A DNA stretch of 64,000 nt from Lachnospiraceae bacterium (GTDB lineage Bacteria > Bacillota > Clostridia > Lachnospirales > Lachnospiraceae). Where the stretch lies: positions 27,486 through 91,485 of the forward strand of contig JAAUZI010000015.1 of assembly GCA_014804645.1 (NCBI GenBank), read 5' to 3'. Under the pieces are notes generated by a model. The model ran no database searches. It had not been told where the DNA came from and saw only the letters and a program-made list of their open reading frames with translations. The first letter of the stretch is position 1; every line of letters begins with the position of its first letter. Of the stretch, positions 35,904 to 47,200 are shown in pieces. A program made the position numbers and the translations under genes.

Positions 35904-36038
35904 TTATTTTATGATACTTCCTTTTCCCATCTTTTCATGTTCAAGTGGTCCATCACTAATATTGTACTTTGAAACTCCATCATCCCACAATATAAGATTC
36001 ATTTCTTTCTCCCATACCTCAACACTCTCAGAAAGCAT
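35904..36038 (-). CDS. Small ORF or C-terminal gene fragment, unknown
   Basis: A 44-codon frame from an ATG at 36038 reads MLSESVEVWEKEMNLILWDD and ends KMGKGSIIK. The same frame stays open about 13 codons further upstream (IDNSKYDILKEQG) until a stop. Its acidic, coding-like composition suggests a real protein tail rather than spacer, but there is no good ribosome site. It may be the decayed end of a gene that once followed the 281-residue protein. No family recognised. The remaining intergenic DNA is AT-rich. Confidence 0.3.
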   Translation of the reverse strand: MLSESVEVWEKEMNLILWDDGVSKYNISDGPLEHEKMGKGSIIK

Positions 36039-36089
36039 TCCCTGTTCTTTTAAAATATCATATTTACTATTATCTATGATTTACTTCCC

Positions 36090-36935
36090 CTAAATCTGCA
36101 TCCCCGTCTTTTCTCTAAGGTAATTATCACACCTTTCATCCAACACATCCTTATGACTATTTATGAAGTTTGATACAAATGGTGCAACCCAATACTGGGA
36201 GCCATCTGGTGGCGTATCCCCAACTTCCAGATAATCTATATAGTCATACGACATTATAAGTAATGGATTTATTAACACTACCAAGAACAAAAATGTCATT
36301 GTAATAAATATTGCTGCTTCATCAAGCTCCTTACACTCCTCTTTTATTTTGTTTTCTGTAACCAATTTGCTATATGGTTCATTATAAAAGAGTCTTCCAT
36401 TAGAATGTACATAATTATTTAGCTTGTCTGCAAGTTTATCAAATGAATCCTTTAACTTAAAATCCTTTACTGCCTTTCTTGCCAGAGGATGCGAGGCGAT
36501 ACACTTTAAAACAGAACCTATGTGCAAACCCTTTTGCTGATTATGTACCCAATCCCAAATATTCTTCTCATCTTCATTTAATTGGTGTATATCAACAAAC
36601 TGAGTAAAGTCACTATTATCTGCCACAGCAAAAAGATACACATAATAAAACAAATCATCTCGATATTTACGAAGCAAAGAATATGCATCTGCTAAATTGG
36701 CATTCATACAACAATAGCGAATACTCTCCATGGTCCTCGTTGCCGAATCAAGAATTATATTACCATTCACTGCCCCTATCCTTCTAAAAATGGACATATC
36801 CCTGCCAAAAGCTAAATATCCTAATTCACTGAGGAAATCTCTAATTTGCGTAAGTGAGTCTATCAAGCAGACAAAATCCTGATTTGTGCTCACACCATTT
36901 CTATTAAGTTCAAACTCATTTATTGATGAAAACAT
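36090..36935 (-). CDS. Unknown protein with one membrane helix, last gene of the restriction island
   Basis: I do not recognise a family. The 281-residue protein is mostly helical, with a hydrophobic segment near residues 212-232 (AIFITMTFLFLVVLINPLLI). The region KLADKLNNYVHSNGRLFYN recalls helical HEPN-like or Apea-type proteins but lacks a clear RxxxxH. GGGGAA precedes the start. It follows the Res gene by 79 bp in the same direction, so it may be a membrane-linked accessory of the island or a passenger. AT-rich like the rest of the island. Confidence 0.5.
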   Translation of the reverse strand: MFSSINEFELNRNGVSTNQDFVCLIDSLTQIRDFLSELGYLAFGRDMSIFRRIGAVNGNIILDSATRTMESIRYCCMNANLADAYSLLRKYRDDLFYYVYLFAVADNSDFTQFVDIHQLNEDEKNIWDWVHNQQKGLHIGSVLKCIASHPLARKAVKDFKLKDSFDKLADKLNNYVHSNGRLFYNEPYSKLVTENKIKEECKELDEAAIFITMTFLFLVVLINPLLIMSYDYIDYLEVGDTPPDGSQYWVAPFVSNFINSHKDVLDERCDNYLREKTGMQI

Positions 36936-37014
36936 GTATATTCCCCATCGCTCTACTCACACTCTGTAACTCCAAACTTCTGACTTAAATAATTCATTTG
37001 GGTTATTCTCCAGC

Positions 37015-40000
37015 TTACAGACTTCCCATGACGTCCAACAAATGCTGATAGCTGTCTACACTATCATAAACAACATCCTCTCCAGACAGCTTTTTAAACA
37101 GCTTTCTCGCACAGTCAATCTTCGCCTTTTCAATTGGTTTCAGATTCAGCGTTTCCATAGTTCCTTTTGTCTCTGCGATAAAGAAAATATGTTTCACTGT
37201 TCCCTTCCTAAAAGCTATCGCCCAGTCCGGCGAATAGTTGCCAACAGGTGTTGGAATAGAAAAGCCTTTCGGCAGCTTTGCATACACACACACTTCATCT
37301 GCCAAATCCATGTCCTCCGCAAACCTGCGCTCTATACTCTGACCGTTCTTGGCATATCCATCTGTAAATACGTAATCCTGCACATTCTTCTTTGCACGGT
37401 ATGCTTTTGAAAAATCTGTATTGTTCTCAGCAGTAAAGATATTTGCATCATAACTGCCCTCGGCTTTATTGTATGTAATCTGCTCCACGATCATGGTGGC
37501 TTTCTGCTCATTGATTAAGCGGACTGCCTTTATAATAAATTCCTCCGGATTATTTTTGAACATGGCAAAGGTCTTTGGTTTTACGCCCGAAAGAATTCTA
37601 GCTGCTGATCTTCTTGTCAATTTTGCCCCTTCGGCAACCTTGCCCACAAGGTCATATTTTACAAGGCTTCCTTCTGAACGCTCCAATGTGAAAGTGTGAC
37701 TTTTCTCAGCCACAAATCCTGTCCCACTTTTCAGTTTATCAGGATTCCAATCACTGCCTTGCTCACCGGTCGTTACAGTATATTGCAGCTTTGCAACAAA
37801 CATTTTATCGTCTATATGAGCGATTGCTTTTCTAATTAACTCTTCACTGTCAAACTCTACTGTATATGCATATTTATGATTGATATAATTCCAGAGCGTC
37901 TGAAACTCTTTCTTATAGAAATTATCATTCAGAGCGTTCTCCTGAATTTTTGTTTCTCGACCGTTGCCAATCATATTGTCCAGTGCGTGTTCATCAAAAA
38001 TGCTTTGAACAAGTGCATGAACGCCCTGATCAATATCCTTACAACTTTCCGGCAAACTCGCAAGTGTGCCATTTGCCAGATCTGCACGATACCTGTCCGT
38101 CACATGATCGTCATCATCAATGTAATCATTCTTCACAAGATAACGATAAATATCCCTGCCCTGCTTATCAGAAACAGTGATAACATTACCACCGATCACA
38201 AGTGTTTTCCCAATAAAGTACTCGGGAGTAGCTTTTGTAGGACGCTCATATAAATCATCACGAATGCCCTGCTGCAAATCGGCAACAAAATCTTTATATC
38301 CATCCGATGCAATAACTGTGAGTTGATTAATCTGCTGAACCTGGCTGCCGAGAGTATCCGCATCCATACGGTCACCATTTTGGTTTACACAAAGTCTTAA
38401 CCCCCTGCCGACCTCCTGCCGTTTTTGTGTTGGAGAACTGCCCCCATGTTTCAAGGTACAAATCTGAAAAACATTCGGGTTATCCCATCCTTCTCTGAGT
38501 GCAGAGTGCGAAAAAATAAAACGAACAGAATTGCTAAATGACAGCAGCTTTTCCTTGTCTTTTAGAATCAAATCATAAGCTGATATATCATCGCTTTCAT
38601 CGCTGTTACGCTTAGTGGAGCTATCAACTTTGCGGCCTTTCTTGTCAATACTGAAATATCCGGCATGTGTCTGATGTACTTCAATATTACGCAGATACTG
38701 CTCATACGGTGTATTAAACAAGGTAAGATACTCATTCAGAATATCCATATACTCCTGTTCAAAAATTTCTCCATACTCCGAATTGATCTCATCGCCATCC
38801 TCATCATACTTACGGTACTTTGCAACCTCATCAATAAAAAAGAGAGAAAGCACTTTGATGCCCTTTGAAAACAGTTCTTTTTCCTTTTCGAAATGAGAAC
38901 GGATTGTCTCCCTGATCTGTACCCTTCTTAAATCTGCCTCGGAAACATCGCCCACCACTTCACCAGCATGGATCACCTCACCGTTGGTAAATGACACTGT
39001 TCCTCGAATCGGATCAATCTCATTTACACGAAATCCCCGGTACTGCTCCATATTTTGGGAAAGTGCAAAAAGGTCATCATCCACACCCACAACCCTTGTC
39101 TCACGATTGATGGATTTATTATATCTTATTTCAAATTCAATACGAGCCATTGGCGGTTTTTTCGGTGATATGATAATTCTATCAAGGAAAAGATAGCTGT
39201 CTGTACCATGCAGATTCTTTATATCAAAACCTTTCACTTCTATCTTCTTAACCAATCGCTTATTATACGCGTCCAATGCATCCAGCACATAGACAAGCGT
39301 ATGATGCTGCTTATGGGTTGCAGAATAATTCAGGCAAAAAAGGGGGTTAAATCTTCTGATACCATCCTGTGTTGCCTGACCACCCATTTTTTGCGGCTCG
39401 TCCATAATAACTATTGGACGGTTGGCTGCTATTACATCAATAGGCTTTCTGCTACCGAAATCATCACGCTCGGAGTTAATGATTTTAGCTGCACTGTTAC
39501 CTTTCTTTTCATCAAAAGTAGAATTGAACGCCTGAATGTTTATAATCATAACATTGATATCTGCACTCTGGCTGAAATTGTCTATCTTCGACAGATTCTT
39601 TGAGTCGTATACAAAAAAACGAGCTTTCTTTCCGTAATGCTCCATGAAGTGCTCCTGCATCGTCTCAAAGCTCTTGGAAACGCCCTCACGGATGGCGATA
39701 CTCGGAACAACTACGATAAACTTACTCCAGCCATATTGCTTATTCAATTCAAACATCGTCTTAATATAGACATAAGTTTTACCTGTACCTGTCTCCATTT
39801 CCACATCAAGAGAGCAGATGCCAAGACCATTTGAATCAACAGCATTCGCAAGCCTGATATTATTGCGTGCCTGAATTCTGCGGACATTTTCAAGCAATTG
39901 GCCAGAATCAAGCTGTACCTTCGCGTTGGCAAAACCCATGTACAGTTCTTCATCTGTCATCATCCAGTTAGTGACATCACGCTCTATCTGAGCATCCCTG

Positions 40001-40110
40001 CGGTAGGTAAATCGGTCATTGAAAGGCTGACCTGCAAAGACATTTGTCACACTTTCCACCGCCTCGGTCTGATAGGGCTGTATGGTGAATTTAAATTTCA
40101 TATCACTCAC
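37015..40110 (-). CDS. Type III restriction-like endonuclease, Res subunit (SF2 helicase-nuclease)
   Basis: A 1031-residue helicase-nuclease. The P-loop is EMETGTGKTYVYIKTM (near residue 106) and the DEAD-like box is PIVIMDEPQKMGG. A second RecA part has SALREGWDNPNVFQICTLKH and QKRQEVGRGLRLCVN (motif VI). The C-terminus has a PD-(D/E)XK site: YSPDWAIAF and HIFFIAETKGTM. This matches type III Res architecture. GTG at 40110 follows GAGGAAAA; an ATG three codons on is possible. It overlaps the DUF1016 gene by 8 bp. Confidence 0.9.
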   Translation of the reverse strand: MSDMKFKFTIQPYQTEAVESVTNVFAGQPFNDRFTYRRDAQIERDVTNWMMTDEELYMGFANAKVQLDSGQLLENVRRIQARNNIRLANAVDSNGLGICSLDVEMETGTGKTYVYIKTMFELNKQYGWSKFIVVVPSIAIREGVSKSFETMQEHFMEHYGKKARFFVYDSKNLSKIDNFSQSADINVMIINIQAFNSTFDEKKGNSAAKIINSERDDFGSRKPIDVIAANRPIVIMDEPQKMGGQATQDGIRRFNPLFCLNYSATHKQHHTLVYVLDALDAYNKRLVKKIEVKGFDIKNLHGTDSYLFLDRIIISPKKPPMARIEFEIRYNKSINRETRVVGVDDDLFALSQNMEQYRGFRVNEIDPIRGTVSFTNGEVIHAGEVVGDVSEADLRRVQIRETIRSHFEKEKELFSKGIKVLSLFFIDEVAKYRKYDEDGDEINSEYGEIFEQEYMDILNEYLTLFNTPYEQYLRNIEVHQTHAGYFSIDKKGRKVDSSTKRNSDESDDISAYDLILKDKEKLLSFSNSVRFIFSHSALREGWDNPNVFQICTLKHGGSSPTQKRQEVGRGLRLCVNQNGDRMDADTLGSQVQQINQLTVIASDGYKDFVADLQQGIRDDLYERPTKATPEYFIGKTLVIGGNVITVSDKQGRDIYRYLVKNDYIDDDDHVTDRYRADLANGTLASLPESCKDIDQGVHALVQSIFDEHALDNMIGNGRETKIQENALNDNFYKKEFQTLWNYINHKYAYTVEFDSEELIRKAIAHIDDKMFVAKLQYTVTTGEQGSDWNPDKLKSGTGFVAEKSHTFTLERSEGSLVKYDLVGKVAEGAKLTRRSAARILSGVKPKTFAMFKNNPEEFIIKAVRLINEQKATMIVEQITYNKAEGSYDANIFTAENNTDFSKAYRAKKNVQDYVFTDGYAKNGQSIERRFAEDMDLADEVCVYAKLPKGFSIPTPVGNYSPDWAIAFRKGTVKHIFFIAETKGTMETLNLKPIEKAKIDCARKLFKKLSGEDVVYDSVDSYQHLLDVMGSL

Positions 40111-41161
40111 TGCCGTTTTCCTCCTGTGTCCACTGTTTCAGCTTTTCCTGCAGCAATTTCTTGTCCGGCAAATACAATTCGTATTTTGATGCATAAATGT
40201 TGGCGTTTTCTGGCAGCGTCAACTCCACAAGCGCATCACTCTTCTCTTTACAGAGCAGAATACCTACCGTAGGGTTTTCCTCTGTTGTCCTTTCATATCG
40301 GTCATAATAATTGACATACATCTGCATCTGCCCCAGATCCTGATGTGTCAAATCACCAAGTTTCAAATCAAAAAGCACAAAGCATTGCAATAAACGGTTG
40401 TAAAACACCAAATCGACCCGAAAATGGCGTTCGTCAAAAGTAAATCGAACTTGTCTGCCAATAAAAGCAAATCCCTTTCCCAATTCCAGCAAAAACTCCT
40501 GTAAATGATCCAGAAGTCTGCTTTCCAACTCCGTTTCTGAATACTCTGACCGTTCCTGCAAACCGGTAAATTCAAGAATATAGGGATCCTTTAGCATATC
40601 CTGCGGTTTCTCAATAATCTGCCCTTTTTCAGACAGCTCCATTACCTTATCTTTTTCACGGCTAAGCGCAAGACGCTCATATAACGCACTGTTGAACTGT
40701 CTTTTCAATTCTTCGACGCCCCAATGATTCTGCGCAGCTTCTATCTCGTAGAAATGTCGCTCGTCCACATTATCAATACGCATCAGCTTTAAATAATGTG
40801 ACCAACTCAAGGGAAATTTTCTTCCGGTTGACACTGTGGGAAGATTTCTCAATTGGTCAGAAAGCATCTGACCAATTTGATCATCTGCATAAACTTGATA
40901 GAATTTGCGCATTTGTTTTAAATTTGTGACGGAATATCCCCGTCCCATGCGTTCTGTCAGATATTCCGATAATTCCGGAATCAAGTATTTTCCATAGGCC
41001 GCTCTCTGTGAACCATTCTGCTCTTCCTCCACAATCAATCGTCCTGTTTCAAAATATGCGTAAACCATTGACAGATCAATTGCTGCTTTTGCATTTTTCC
41101 GCGCTCTTTCCAGAACATCCGCAACGCTCTGAAGAAAATCCTCATTTATCTTTTCACCCAT
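40103..41161 (-). CDS. DUF1016 (YhcG-like) PD-(D/E)XK nuclease-domain protein
   Basis: A 352-residue YhcG-family protein. The N-terminal helical part includes YAYFETGRLIVEEEQNGSQR and AYGKYLIPELSEYLTERMGR. The C-terminal PD-(D/E)XK domain shows FRVDLVFYNR then FVLFDLKLGDLTHQDLGQM, giving catalytic D and DxK. It sits between mod and res, overlapping mod by one base and res by 8. Members often lie near or inside restriction loci. Its job within this operon is not known. The insertion between two R-M genes makes a functional link likely. Confidence 0.85.
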   Translation of the reverse strand: MGEKINEDFLQSVADVLERARKNAKAAIDLSMVYAYFETGRLIVEEEQNGSQRAAYGKYLIPELSEYLTERMGRGYSVTNLKQMRKFYQVYADDQIGQMLSDQLRNLPTVSTGRKFPLSWSHYLKLMRIDNVDERHFYEIEAAQNHWGVEELKRQFNSALYERLALSREKDKVMELSEKGQIIEKPQDMLKDPYILEFTGLQERSEYSETELESRLLDHLQEFLLELGKGFAFIGRQVRFTFDERHFRVDLVFYNRLLQCFVLFDLKLGDLTHQDLGQMQMYVNYYDRYERTTEENPTVGILLCKEKSDALVELTLPENANIYASKYELYLPDKKLLQEKLKQWTQEENGSE

Positions 41162-43179
41162 TACAGCACCTTCCTCCGCGTTTTAGGACTATAAGTTTCA
41201 AAAATCTGCTCAAAGTTCACCGCAACACTGTCGCTTGCCAGTCCGCTGTCACGGAATACAGCATAGAACGGATGTCTTTTTGCGATCTCAGTAACTGTTT
41301 CTTCCGTTACGTCATTGTCAAAACAGGCAATAAGATAGCCGTTTTCTACGGAGAATACTTTCTTTCCTGCGATTTCTTCTTCCTCAATTTTGCTCGAAAG
41401 TAATACACCAAGGTCAAGCATCACTTGGAAAAGCAGATCTTCCGGTGTTCTGTCCGGCTTGATGTTATCGGCATACAGGGACAGCTGCTCTTGGGTATAC
41501 TCGGCAGGTTTATAATAAACATCTTTCATGTTGCTGCTGTCTACACGAAATACCCGGAAACCATAGTCAATATCCGCTCCCGTTTCTTCTTTGATTTTCT
41601 TTCCCGCACGACGGATACGCTCCTCACCGATTTCGCAGATGGTTTTATAGCCTGCTTTATTCGCTTCATTTTTAGCATCAATAATTTCTGGCAACTGAAC
41701 CATAATATAGCGACGATGTCCTCCAGCGGCAGCGTTAAGATGCATAATAGCATGAGCAGTTGTGGCGGATCCAGAGAAGAAGTCCATAATAATCGCATCC
41801 GGTTCCTCTATAGAATCCACCAACAACTCAATCAACGATGTTGGCTTTGGATTTGAGAAGAAACTTTTCCTACCAAAAATGCTTTCAAGCTCAACTCCAC
41901 CATCACTTTTCAGGCTGATAACAGTTCTGAGAAGCATCTTCGCAACGTCCCGAAGATATTTGATGGAACTTGGCTGAGTGTTTTCATCATTAGAAAACCA
42001 GATGTCTCCACACACGTAACTACCATCATGTCGCTTGATAGTATGTTCATAATCAAGATGGCTATCAAATGTTTCTTTATTCCACCTCCATCCTCGCTCA
42101 GGCTTTTTAGTGGGAAGGTGAGTCGCTGGATGTAGCACATCATAAGTAGGACCAAAAGTATCACTATTAGGCCAACTCATGTTTATTTTACCCCAAGGTT
42201 GATAATTATCATCTAAGGCATTATATAAAGTAATACCTCTATCATATCCTTTCCTTTCATAAAACTTCTTAAGTTCCTCTTCTGCTTCTGGAATAGGAAT
42301 ACCCCTCTTTTTTAATTTTTCAAGCAATTCAAATACATCATCCAATCCATCTTTCTGCATTGTAAACTGGCGATTTGCAGCCTTGTTTTTGACATATACC
42401 AAAATATACTGGTGTATATTTCCAAGTCCTTTGTTGTCATTCTTTGGGACCCTTGTATTCCAAGTGATACAATCAATAAAGTTACCTGCCCCAAATACTT
42501 CATTACATATTTTTGTCAAATTCTCAAACTCGCAATTATCAATGCTGATAAATACAACACCATCATCTGATAGCAAATCCTTTGCCAATCTCAATCTCGG
42601 ATACAACATATTGAGCCAGTCTGTGTGAAAACGCCCATTGCTCTCAAGATTTTGAACAAGCTGACCTCCTTCCTCATCAATTTGACCACTATTTTCATGA
42701 TATAAACCCACTTCAAGAGAAAAATCATCTTTGTAGATATAATCACCACCAGTGTTATAAGGTGGATCAATATATATCATCTTAACCTTACCAAGATAAG
42801 TTTCCTGCAAAAGTTTCAGTGCATCAAGGTTATCGCCCTCAATGTAGATATTCTCTGAATCAATGCTGCCCTCTGTACCGTCACGACCAACCGACTTCTC
42901 TCTGTCAAGGCGGAGTGTCTTTGCAATCGGTGCATTGGCAAGGACTACCGATTTTTTCTTATCAGGCCATGTGAATTGATAGCGTTCCTGCGTACCCTCC
43001 ACAACCTGCGCGGAAATCTCCTGTCTAATAACATCCGCATCAATAGCACGCTCGATAATTGGTTTACCATCCTCCTCATAGCCTGTAATTGTTTCTGTCA
43101 CGGCATTAGGAAACATTGCAGCCAGCTTTTTAAAATTCTCATCCGCCAAATTCGGCGTGTGCATTTTTAATTTCTCCAT
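41161..43179 (-). CDS. Type III-like DNA methyltransferase, Mod subunit
   Basis: A 672-residue beta-class N6-adenine or N4-cytosine methyltransferase. The catalytic motif IV MIYIDPPYNTGGDYIYKDDF comes before the SAM motif I IIMDFFSGSATTAHAIMHLN, the order of beta-class and type III Mod enzymes. The intervening 250 residues should hold target recognition. ERIRRAGKKIKEETGADIDYG and the VFRVDSSNMKDVYY end match type III Mod C-termini. GGAGG lies 8 bp before the start. It overlaps both flanking genes, and strong translational coupling with DUF1016 (TAATG) is visible. Confidence 0.9.
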   Translation of the reverse strand: MEKLKMHTPNLADENFKKLAAMFPNAVTETITGYEEDGKPIIERAIDADVIRQEISAQVVEGTQERYQFTWPDKKKSVVLANAPIAKTLRLDREKSVGRDGTEGSIDSENIYIEGDNLDALKLLQETYLGKVKMIYIDPPYNTGGDYIYKDDFSLEVGLYHENSGQIDEEGGQLVQNLESNGRFHTDWLNMLYPRLRLAKDLLSDDGVVFISIDNCEFENLTKICNEVFGAGNFIDCITWNTRVPKNDNKGLGNIHQYILVYVKNKAANRQFTMQKDGLDDVFELLEKLKKRGIPIPEAEEELKKFYERKGYDRGITLYNALDDNYQPWGKINMSWPNSDTFGPTYDVLHPATHLPTKKPERGWRWNKETFDSHLDYEHTIKRHDGSYVCGDIWFSNDENTQPSSIKYLRDVAKMLLRTVISLKSDGGVELESIFGRKSFFSNPKPTSLIELLVDSIEEPDAIIMDFFSGSATTAHAIMHLNAAAGGHRRYIMVQLPEIIDAKNEANKAGYKTICEIGEERIRRAGKKIKEETGADIDYGFRVFRVDSSNMKDVYYKPAEYTQEQLSLYADNIKPDRTPEDLLFQVMLDLGVLLSSKIEEEEIAGKKVFSVENGYLIACFDNDVTEETVTEIAKRHPFYAVFRDSGLASDSVAVNFEQIFETYSPKTRRKVL

Positions 43180-43634
43180 TGCTGTTGTCCTCCACTTACA
43201 ACTCCATATTTCAGTAAAGTTTCCCCACCTTGTTGCAGTAATTCCGCAGATAACATATTGTTATCCAAAGTAGGATACAAGTGCTTTATCACTTGATGAA
43301 TACCCTTCAAAATCAAAACCGATATTTCATTTTCTAACTGAATACGCAATTCTATCCTATCATCATCAATAAGAGTTTTGTTTGAAACCCCCGGTGTGAC
43401 AGGTAAGAACAATTTGTTGCTCTCTTGACACTGATAAATAAAATTGTTGCCACGAGTTTCCACAATATAGCGAATAATATCATTCTTCTTATTTTGGAAA
43501 TCAAAATCATTTTGTGGATAATTCTTCAAATAGCTGTTCCCATCCCCTATACTTTTATAAGTATCAACCACATCAGGGAAATTCAGATAATGTGACAAGA
43601 CTTCATAGCAAATATCATAAAATTCTTTATTCAT
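43167..43634 (-). CDS. Unknown small protein of the restriction island
   Basis: A 155-residue soluble protein with no family I recognise: MNKEFYDICYEVLSHYLNFP, a charged middle with NDIIRYIVETRGNNFIYQ, and a helical C-terminus with IHQVIKHLYPTLDNN. The start at 43634 is preferred to one 18 codons earlier because GGAGAA lies just ahead and it overlaps the DUF4391 stop by 8 bp. It overlaps mod by 13 bp. Its place between DUF4391 and mod suggests a fixed component, perhaps a specificity or inhibitor protein; that is a guess. Confidence 0.5.
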   Translation of the reverse strand: MNKEFYDICYEVLSHYLNFPDVVDTYKSIGDGNSYLKNYPQNDFDFQNKKNDIIRYIVETRGNNFIYQCQESNKLFLPVTPGVSNKTLIDDDRIELRIQLENEISVLILKGIHQVIKHLYPTLDNNMLSAELLQQGGETLLKYGVVSGGQQQWRN

Positions 43635-44253
43635 TTTTAAGTTTCTCCAATTCACTTTTATAAGCCTGCAACCGCTGATACAATTCAAACCGCTTTTTCG
43701 GCTGCTGTTCTTTCCATGCGGCTGTTTCTGTCTTTTGTATCTGTTTATCCAATCTGATTATCTGCTCCTGCATGACAAGGCGTTCATCAACTGAGAGTTC
43801 TCCTGCTGCCTTAACATGCTCTTCATAAATAGCAATCTGCTCTATAAATGAATCCCATATCTCATCAAGAGAGAACCCCTGCGCTTTCAGTTCCGTATCA
43901 TCTGTGGGCATCCATTCTGTGCGGTACAACTTGCTATGCCATATAGCCAATTGACTATGGTCCTTATAGATAAGCAAAAATATCAGCTTATGCGGATTCT
44001 GTTTAGCAATCGTTTCTATGATTTTTGTGTCAAACTCCTTCCTCTTTAAGAATAGTGATAGAAAAAGTATCTCCTTTATTTCTGACTCTGCCGTTAAATT
44101 CAAATTATCCTTTGTAAGACTATTTTCCACAAAAATTCTGTCCACATCGGATATAAATTTCTCTTTCAACACCTTTGTCAACGGCAAGTGCTTATAAAAT
44201 GCCTCCTTCGGCATCCGCCTATGTACCGCAGTTGCGGCTGGAAAGTCTATCAT
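43627..44253 (-). CDS. DUF4391 domain protein
   Basis: A 208-residue protein matching DUF4391: MIDFPAATAVHRRMPKEAFY, then EIKEILFLSLFLKRKEFDTK and KLIFLLIYKDHSQLAIWHSK, with a C-terminal coiled-coil-like stretch (RLVMQEQIIRLDKQIQKTE). This domain is repeatedly found beside helicases and methyltransferases in bacterial genomes, with no known biochemical role. It starts in a 4-bp ATGA overlap with the SNF2 gene stop and overlaps the next gene by 8 bp. Confidence 0.8.
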   Translation of the reverse strand: MIDFPAATAVHRRMPKEAFYKHLPLTKVLKEKFISDVDRIFVENSLTKDNLNLTAESEIKEILFLSLFLKRKEFDTKIIETIAKQNPHKLIFLLIYKDHSQLAIWHSKLYRTEWMPTDDTELKAQGFSLDEIWDSFIEQIAIYEEHVKAAGELSVDERLVMQEQIIRLDKQIQKTETAAWKEQQPKKRFELYQRLQAYKSELEKLKNE

Positions 44254-47200
44254 TCAATCACCACCATAAAACATATCAGTTCAAAATCATCCAGTCCCGA
44301 AAATCCTCCCGAAAGAAAAGTTGTCTGACCACCAGAAAAGAAACTGTCAATATCGCTCTCATCTTTGGCATCAATAATCGTCATAATGGAATCCTCCAAA
44401 AGCCGCGATACTTTCTCCATATTTCTTCCATCGTGGGTTACTTTATTGAAGATATCACATAGTTTCTTATCGGGTGTGGATTTGCCTTTTGCAAGATGCC
44501 GCATTACATCAAGTGTATCCTTGGGCTGCAAATGTGTTGTGATTACCTCTCCGTCCATACCGATATACACCATGTAATACGGATGCAGCCTGTTCTGATT
44601 TCGAATGTTGATCTGTTCATTTACATTTTTCAACACAAATATTACGCCCGGCTTTTCTCCCTTAACCACTGCATGGATTCCAAACGGAGTATGGTCGATA
44701 TTTTCATGTTCCTTCATATAGGCAAGCAGATCCATCCGAAATTCATTTAAACCTAAGTCCATAATAGACACACCGCTTGTCATATCTTCAAGATCAACAA
44801 CCTCTTCCTGCAATTTTTTCAACTGCTTTCGGCGGTATTCCAAATCACCTGTTTCTTCCTGATTGATCGGATCGTCATCGCCCGTTGCGGTCATGACGGA
44901 AATTCTCATTTTTGTTTCCACCCTGGATTTCAGATTGATATATTCATCCAAATCCAAATCCGGCCAGAAATTCACAAGCTGAATCACACTGTTTTTACTG
45001 CCGATACGGTCAATTCTACCGAAACGCTGTATAATACGCACCGGATTCCAATGAATATCGTAATTCACACAGAAATCGCAGTCCTGCAGGTTCTGTCCCT
45101 CTGAAATACAGTCTGTAGCAATCAATATATCTATCTCCGCTTTATCATTTGGATATAGTGCCTCTTTATCCTTCGCTCTTGGTGAAAAGCATGTAAGCAC
45201 ATGATTCATATCAGCTTTAAATTTCAATATCGTGGTTTTTCCGTCAACAGCACCGGTAACAAGTGCTGTGTGCAGTCCCAATTCCGAAAGTGCCATCTTG
45301 CTTACATTCTCATATAGATACTCTGCTGTATCAGAAAATGCAGTGAAAATAAGGATTTTTTTGTTCCCTGGATTTATCGGAGCCGCCACTTTCTCACGAA
45401 TCACACGCTGAAGTTCATTCAGCTTAAAATCGTACTCAGGTGTAATATCCTCAACCATCAGAATCAGCAGCTCGAGATTTTCCAAATCCTCATCAATATC
45501 TCGTTTCCACGAAATATAGTCCATATCATGTAGATCAATCTTCACTTTCTTTCCTACACTGAAAAAATCTGTGTTCTGATCATCATCATCAAAATCCTCT
45601 GCAACCGCTGATAAATCCCTCATTTCATCAAGATCGCCACTGCCGTTTGCCATGAAGTCCTCAATAATCCGGGAAGTATCATACAGATAGTCATAAATAC
45701 GGCGTACCGTCAAAAGGAAAGAATGTACGGAACTTTCCATACGTTTCAGCAGATTGATGCTCATGAGCCTTTGAATACCTAACTCACGGCCCTTTCTAAA
45801 GTTCTCCGTTTCCTTTTCATCCAAATACTTGTACAGCTTACTTGCATGAATGTATATAGTCGGTGTGTATATGGTTAGCTGCAATTTTGAGAGCAGTTCA
45901 AACACTTCCCTGTAGTTGATAGCATTTGGAAAGTTTGTCAGCTTTGGCCACAAAGATATAGGTTTATTCCTTGCTGGGAATGTTCCTATATCCGACACAT
46001 CATAATATGTCTGAATGTGCTTTCTTGAACGTGCAATTGTCACACTGTCCAATACTTCAAAGAAATCAAAGTCAAGCCGTGACAGCAGCGTCGCAGTTGT
46101 TCTTTCATTTTCCGGCAGCTTGCACCAGGCGTTATAAACCTTTTGTGCCTGACGAAAAATAGTATCTATGTCCGATTTAATATTCAGCTTTTCATTGAAT
46201 TCTGACGGATTACCTTCATAGGCAAGCGCCAGCTGATTACGCAAATCATAAAAGCGGTTATTAACCGGTGTTGCAGACAACATCAAAACTTTTGTCTTCA
46301 CTCCCGGTTTCAACACACGATTCATAAGCCGCATATAGCGGTTTTCTTTTTCACCACCCTTGCTGTCAGTACCGTTACCATTTCGAAAGTTGTGGCTTTC
46401 ATCAATCACTACAAGGTCATAATTTCCCCAGTTGATACGGTCAATCGGCAGCCCGATTATTGTGTTTCCACTGTCTCTCGAAAGGTCTGTATGATAAAGG
46501 ATGTCATAGCGTAAGCGATCTCCCAACAAGGGATTATTGATAAGATTTCCACGATATGTCATCCAGTTTTCAGACAGCTTTTTAGGACAGAGAACAAGAA
46601 CATTTTTATTGCGTCCTTCGTAATATTTGATTACAGCAAGAGCAGTGAATGTCTTACCAAGGCCAACGCTGTCTGCCAGTATGCATCCATTATACTGTTC
46701 CAGTTTATTTATAATTGCAAGAACAGCATCCTTTTGGAAGTTATATAGTTTATTCCAGATAATGCTGTTCTTAAATCCTGTTGCCTCATTCGGCAGTATA
46801 TCCTCCGATATATCTTCCAGGAACTCATTAAAAATATTGTAAAGAGTCATGAAATAAACAAGTTCCGGCGGATTTTCCTGATAAACCGTCGAAATCATAT
46901 CAATAACCTCTTCAGTGACATCAGAAAGTTTATCCGCATCATTCCAAATGGAATCAAACATACGCAAAAATTCTGTGCTTGCAGGATTTTCCATACGTGT
47001 GATCATATTTGTCAAATTATTACCGCGTTCACAGCCAAGATCAACCGTTGTAAATGTATTCATGGGAGAATATATATACGAATCTTCCGCCCCTTCAACA
47101 ACAAGGAAATGATTCATTCCTTCACGAGTGGTATTTGACTTAAAATGAGCTTTTCTCCGTATCCATTCCGCACATTCCTTTGCTACCGCCTTCTGCTTTA

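Noticed and set aside
34648..36093. 481-codon plus-strand frame over ASCH and HAD genes
   Set aside because: Antisense shadow of two genes with recognisable domains; no ribosome site and no family features.
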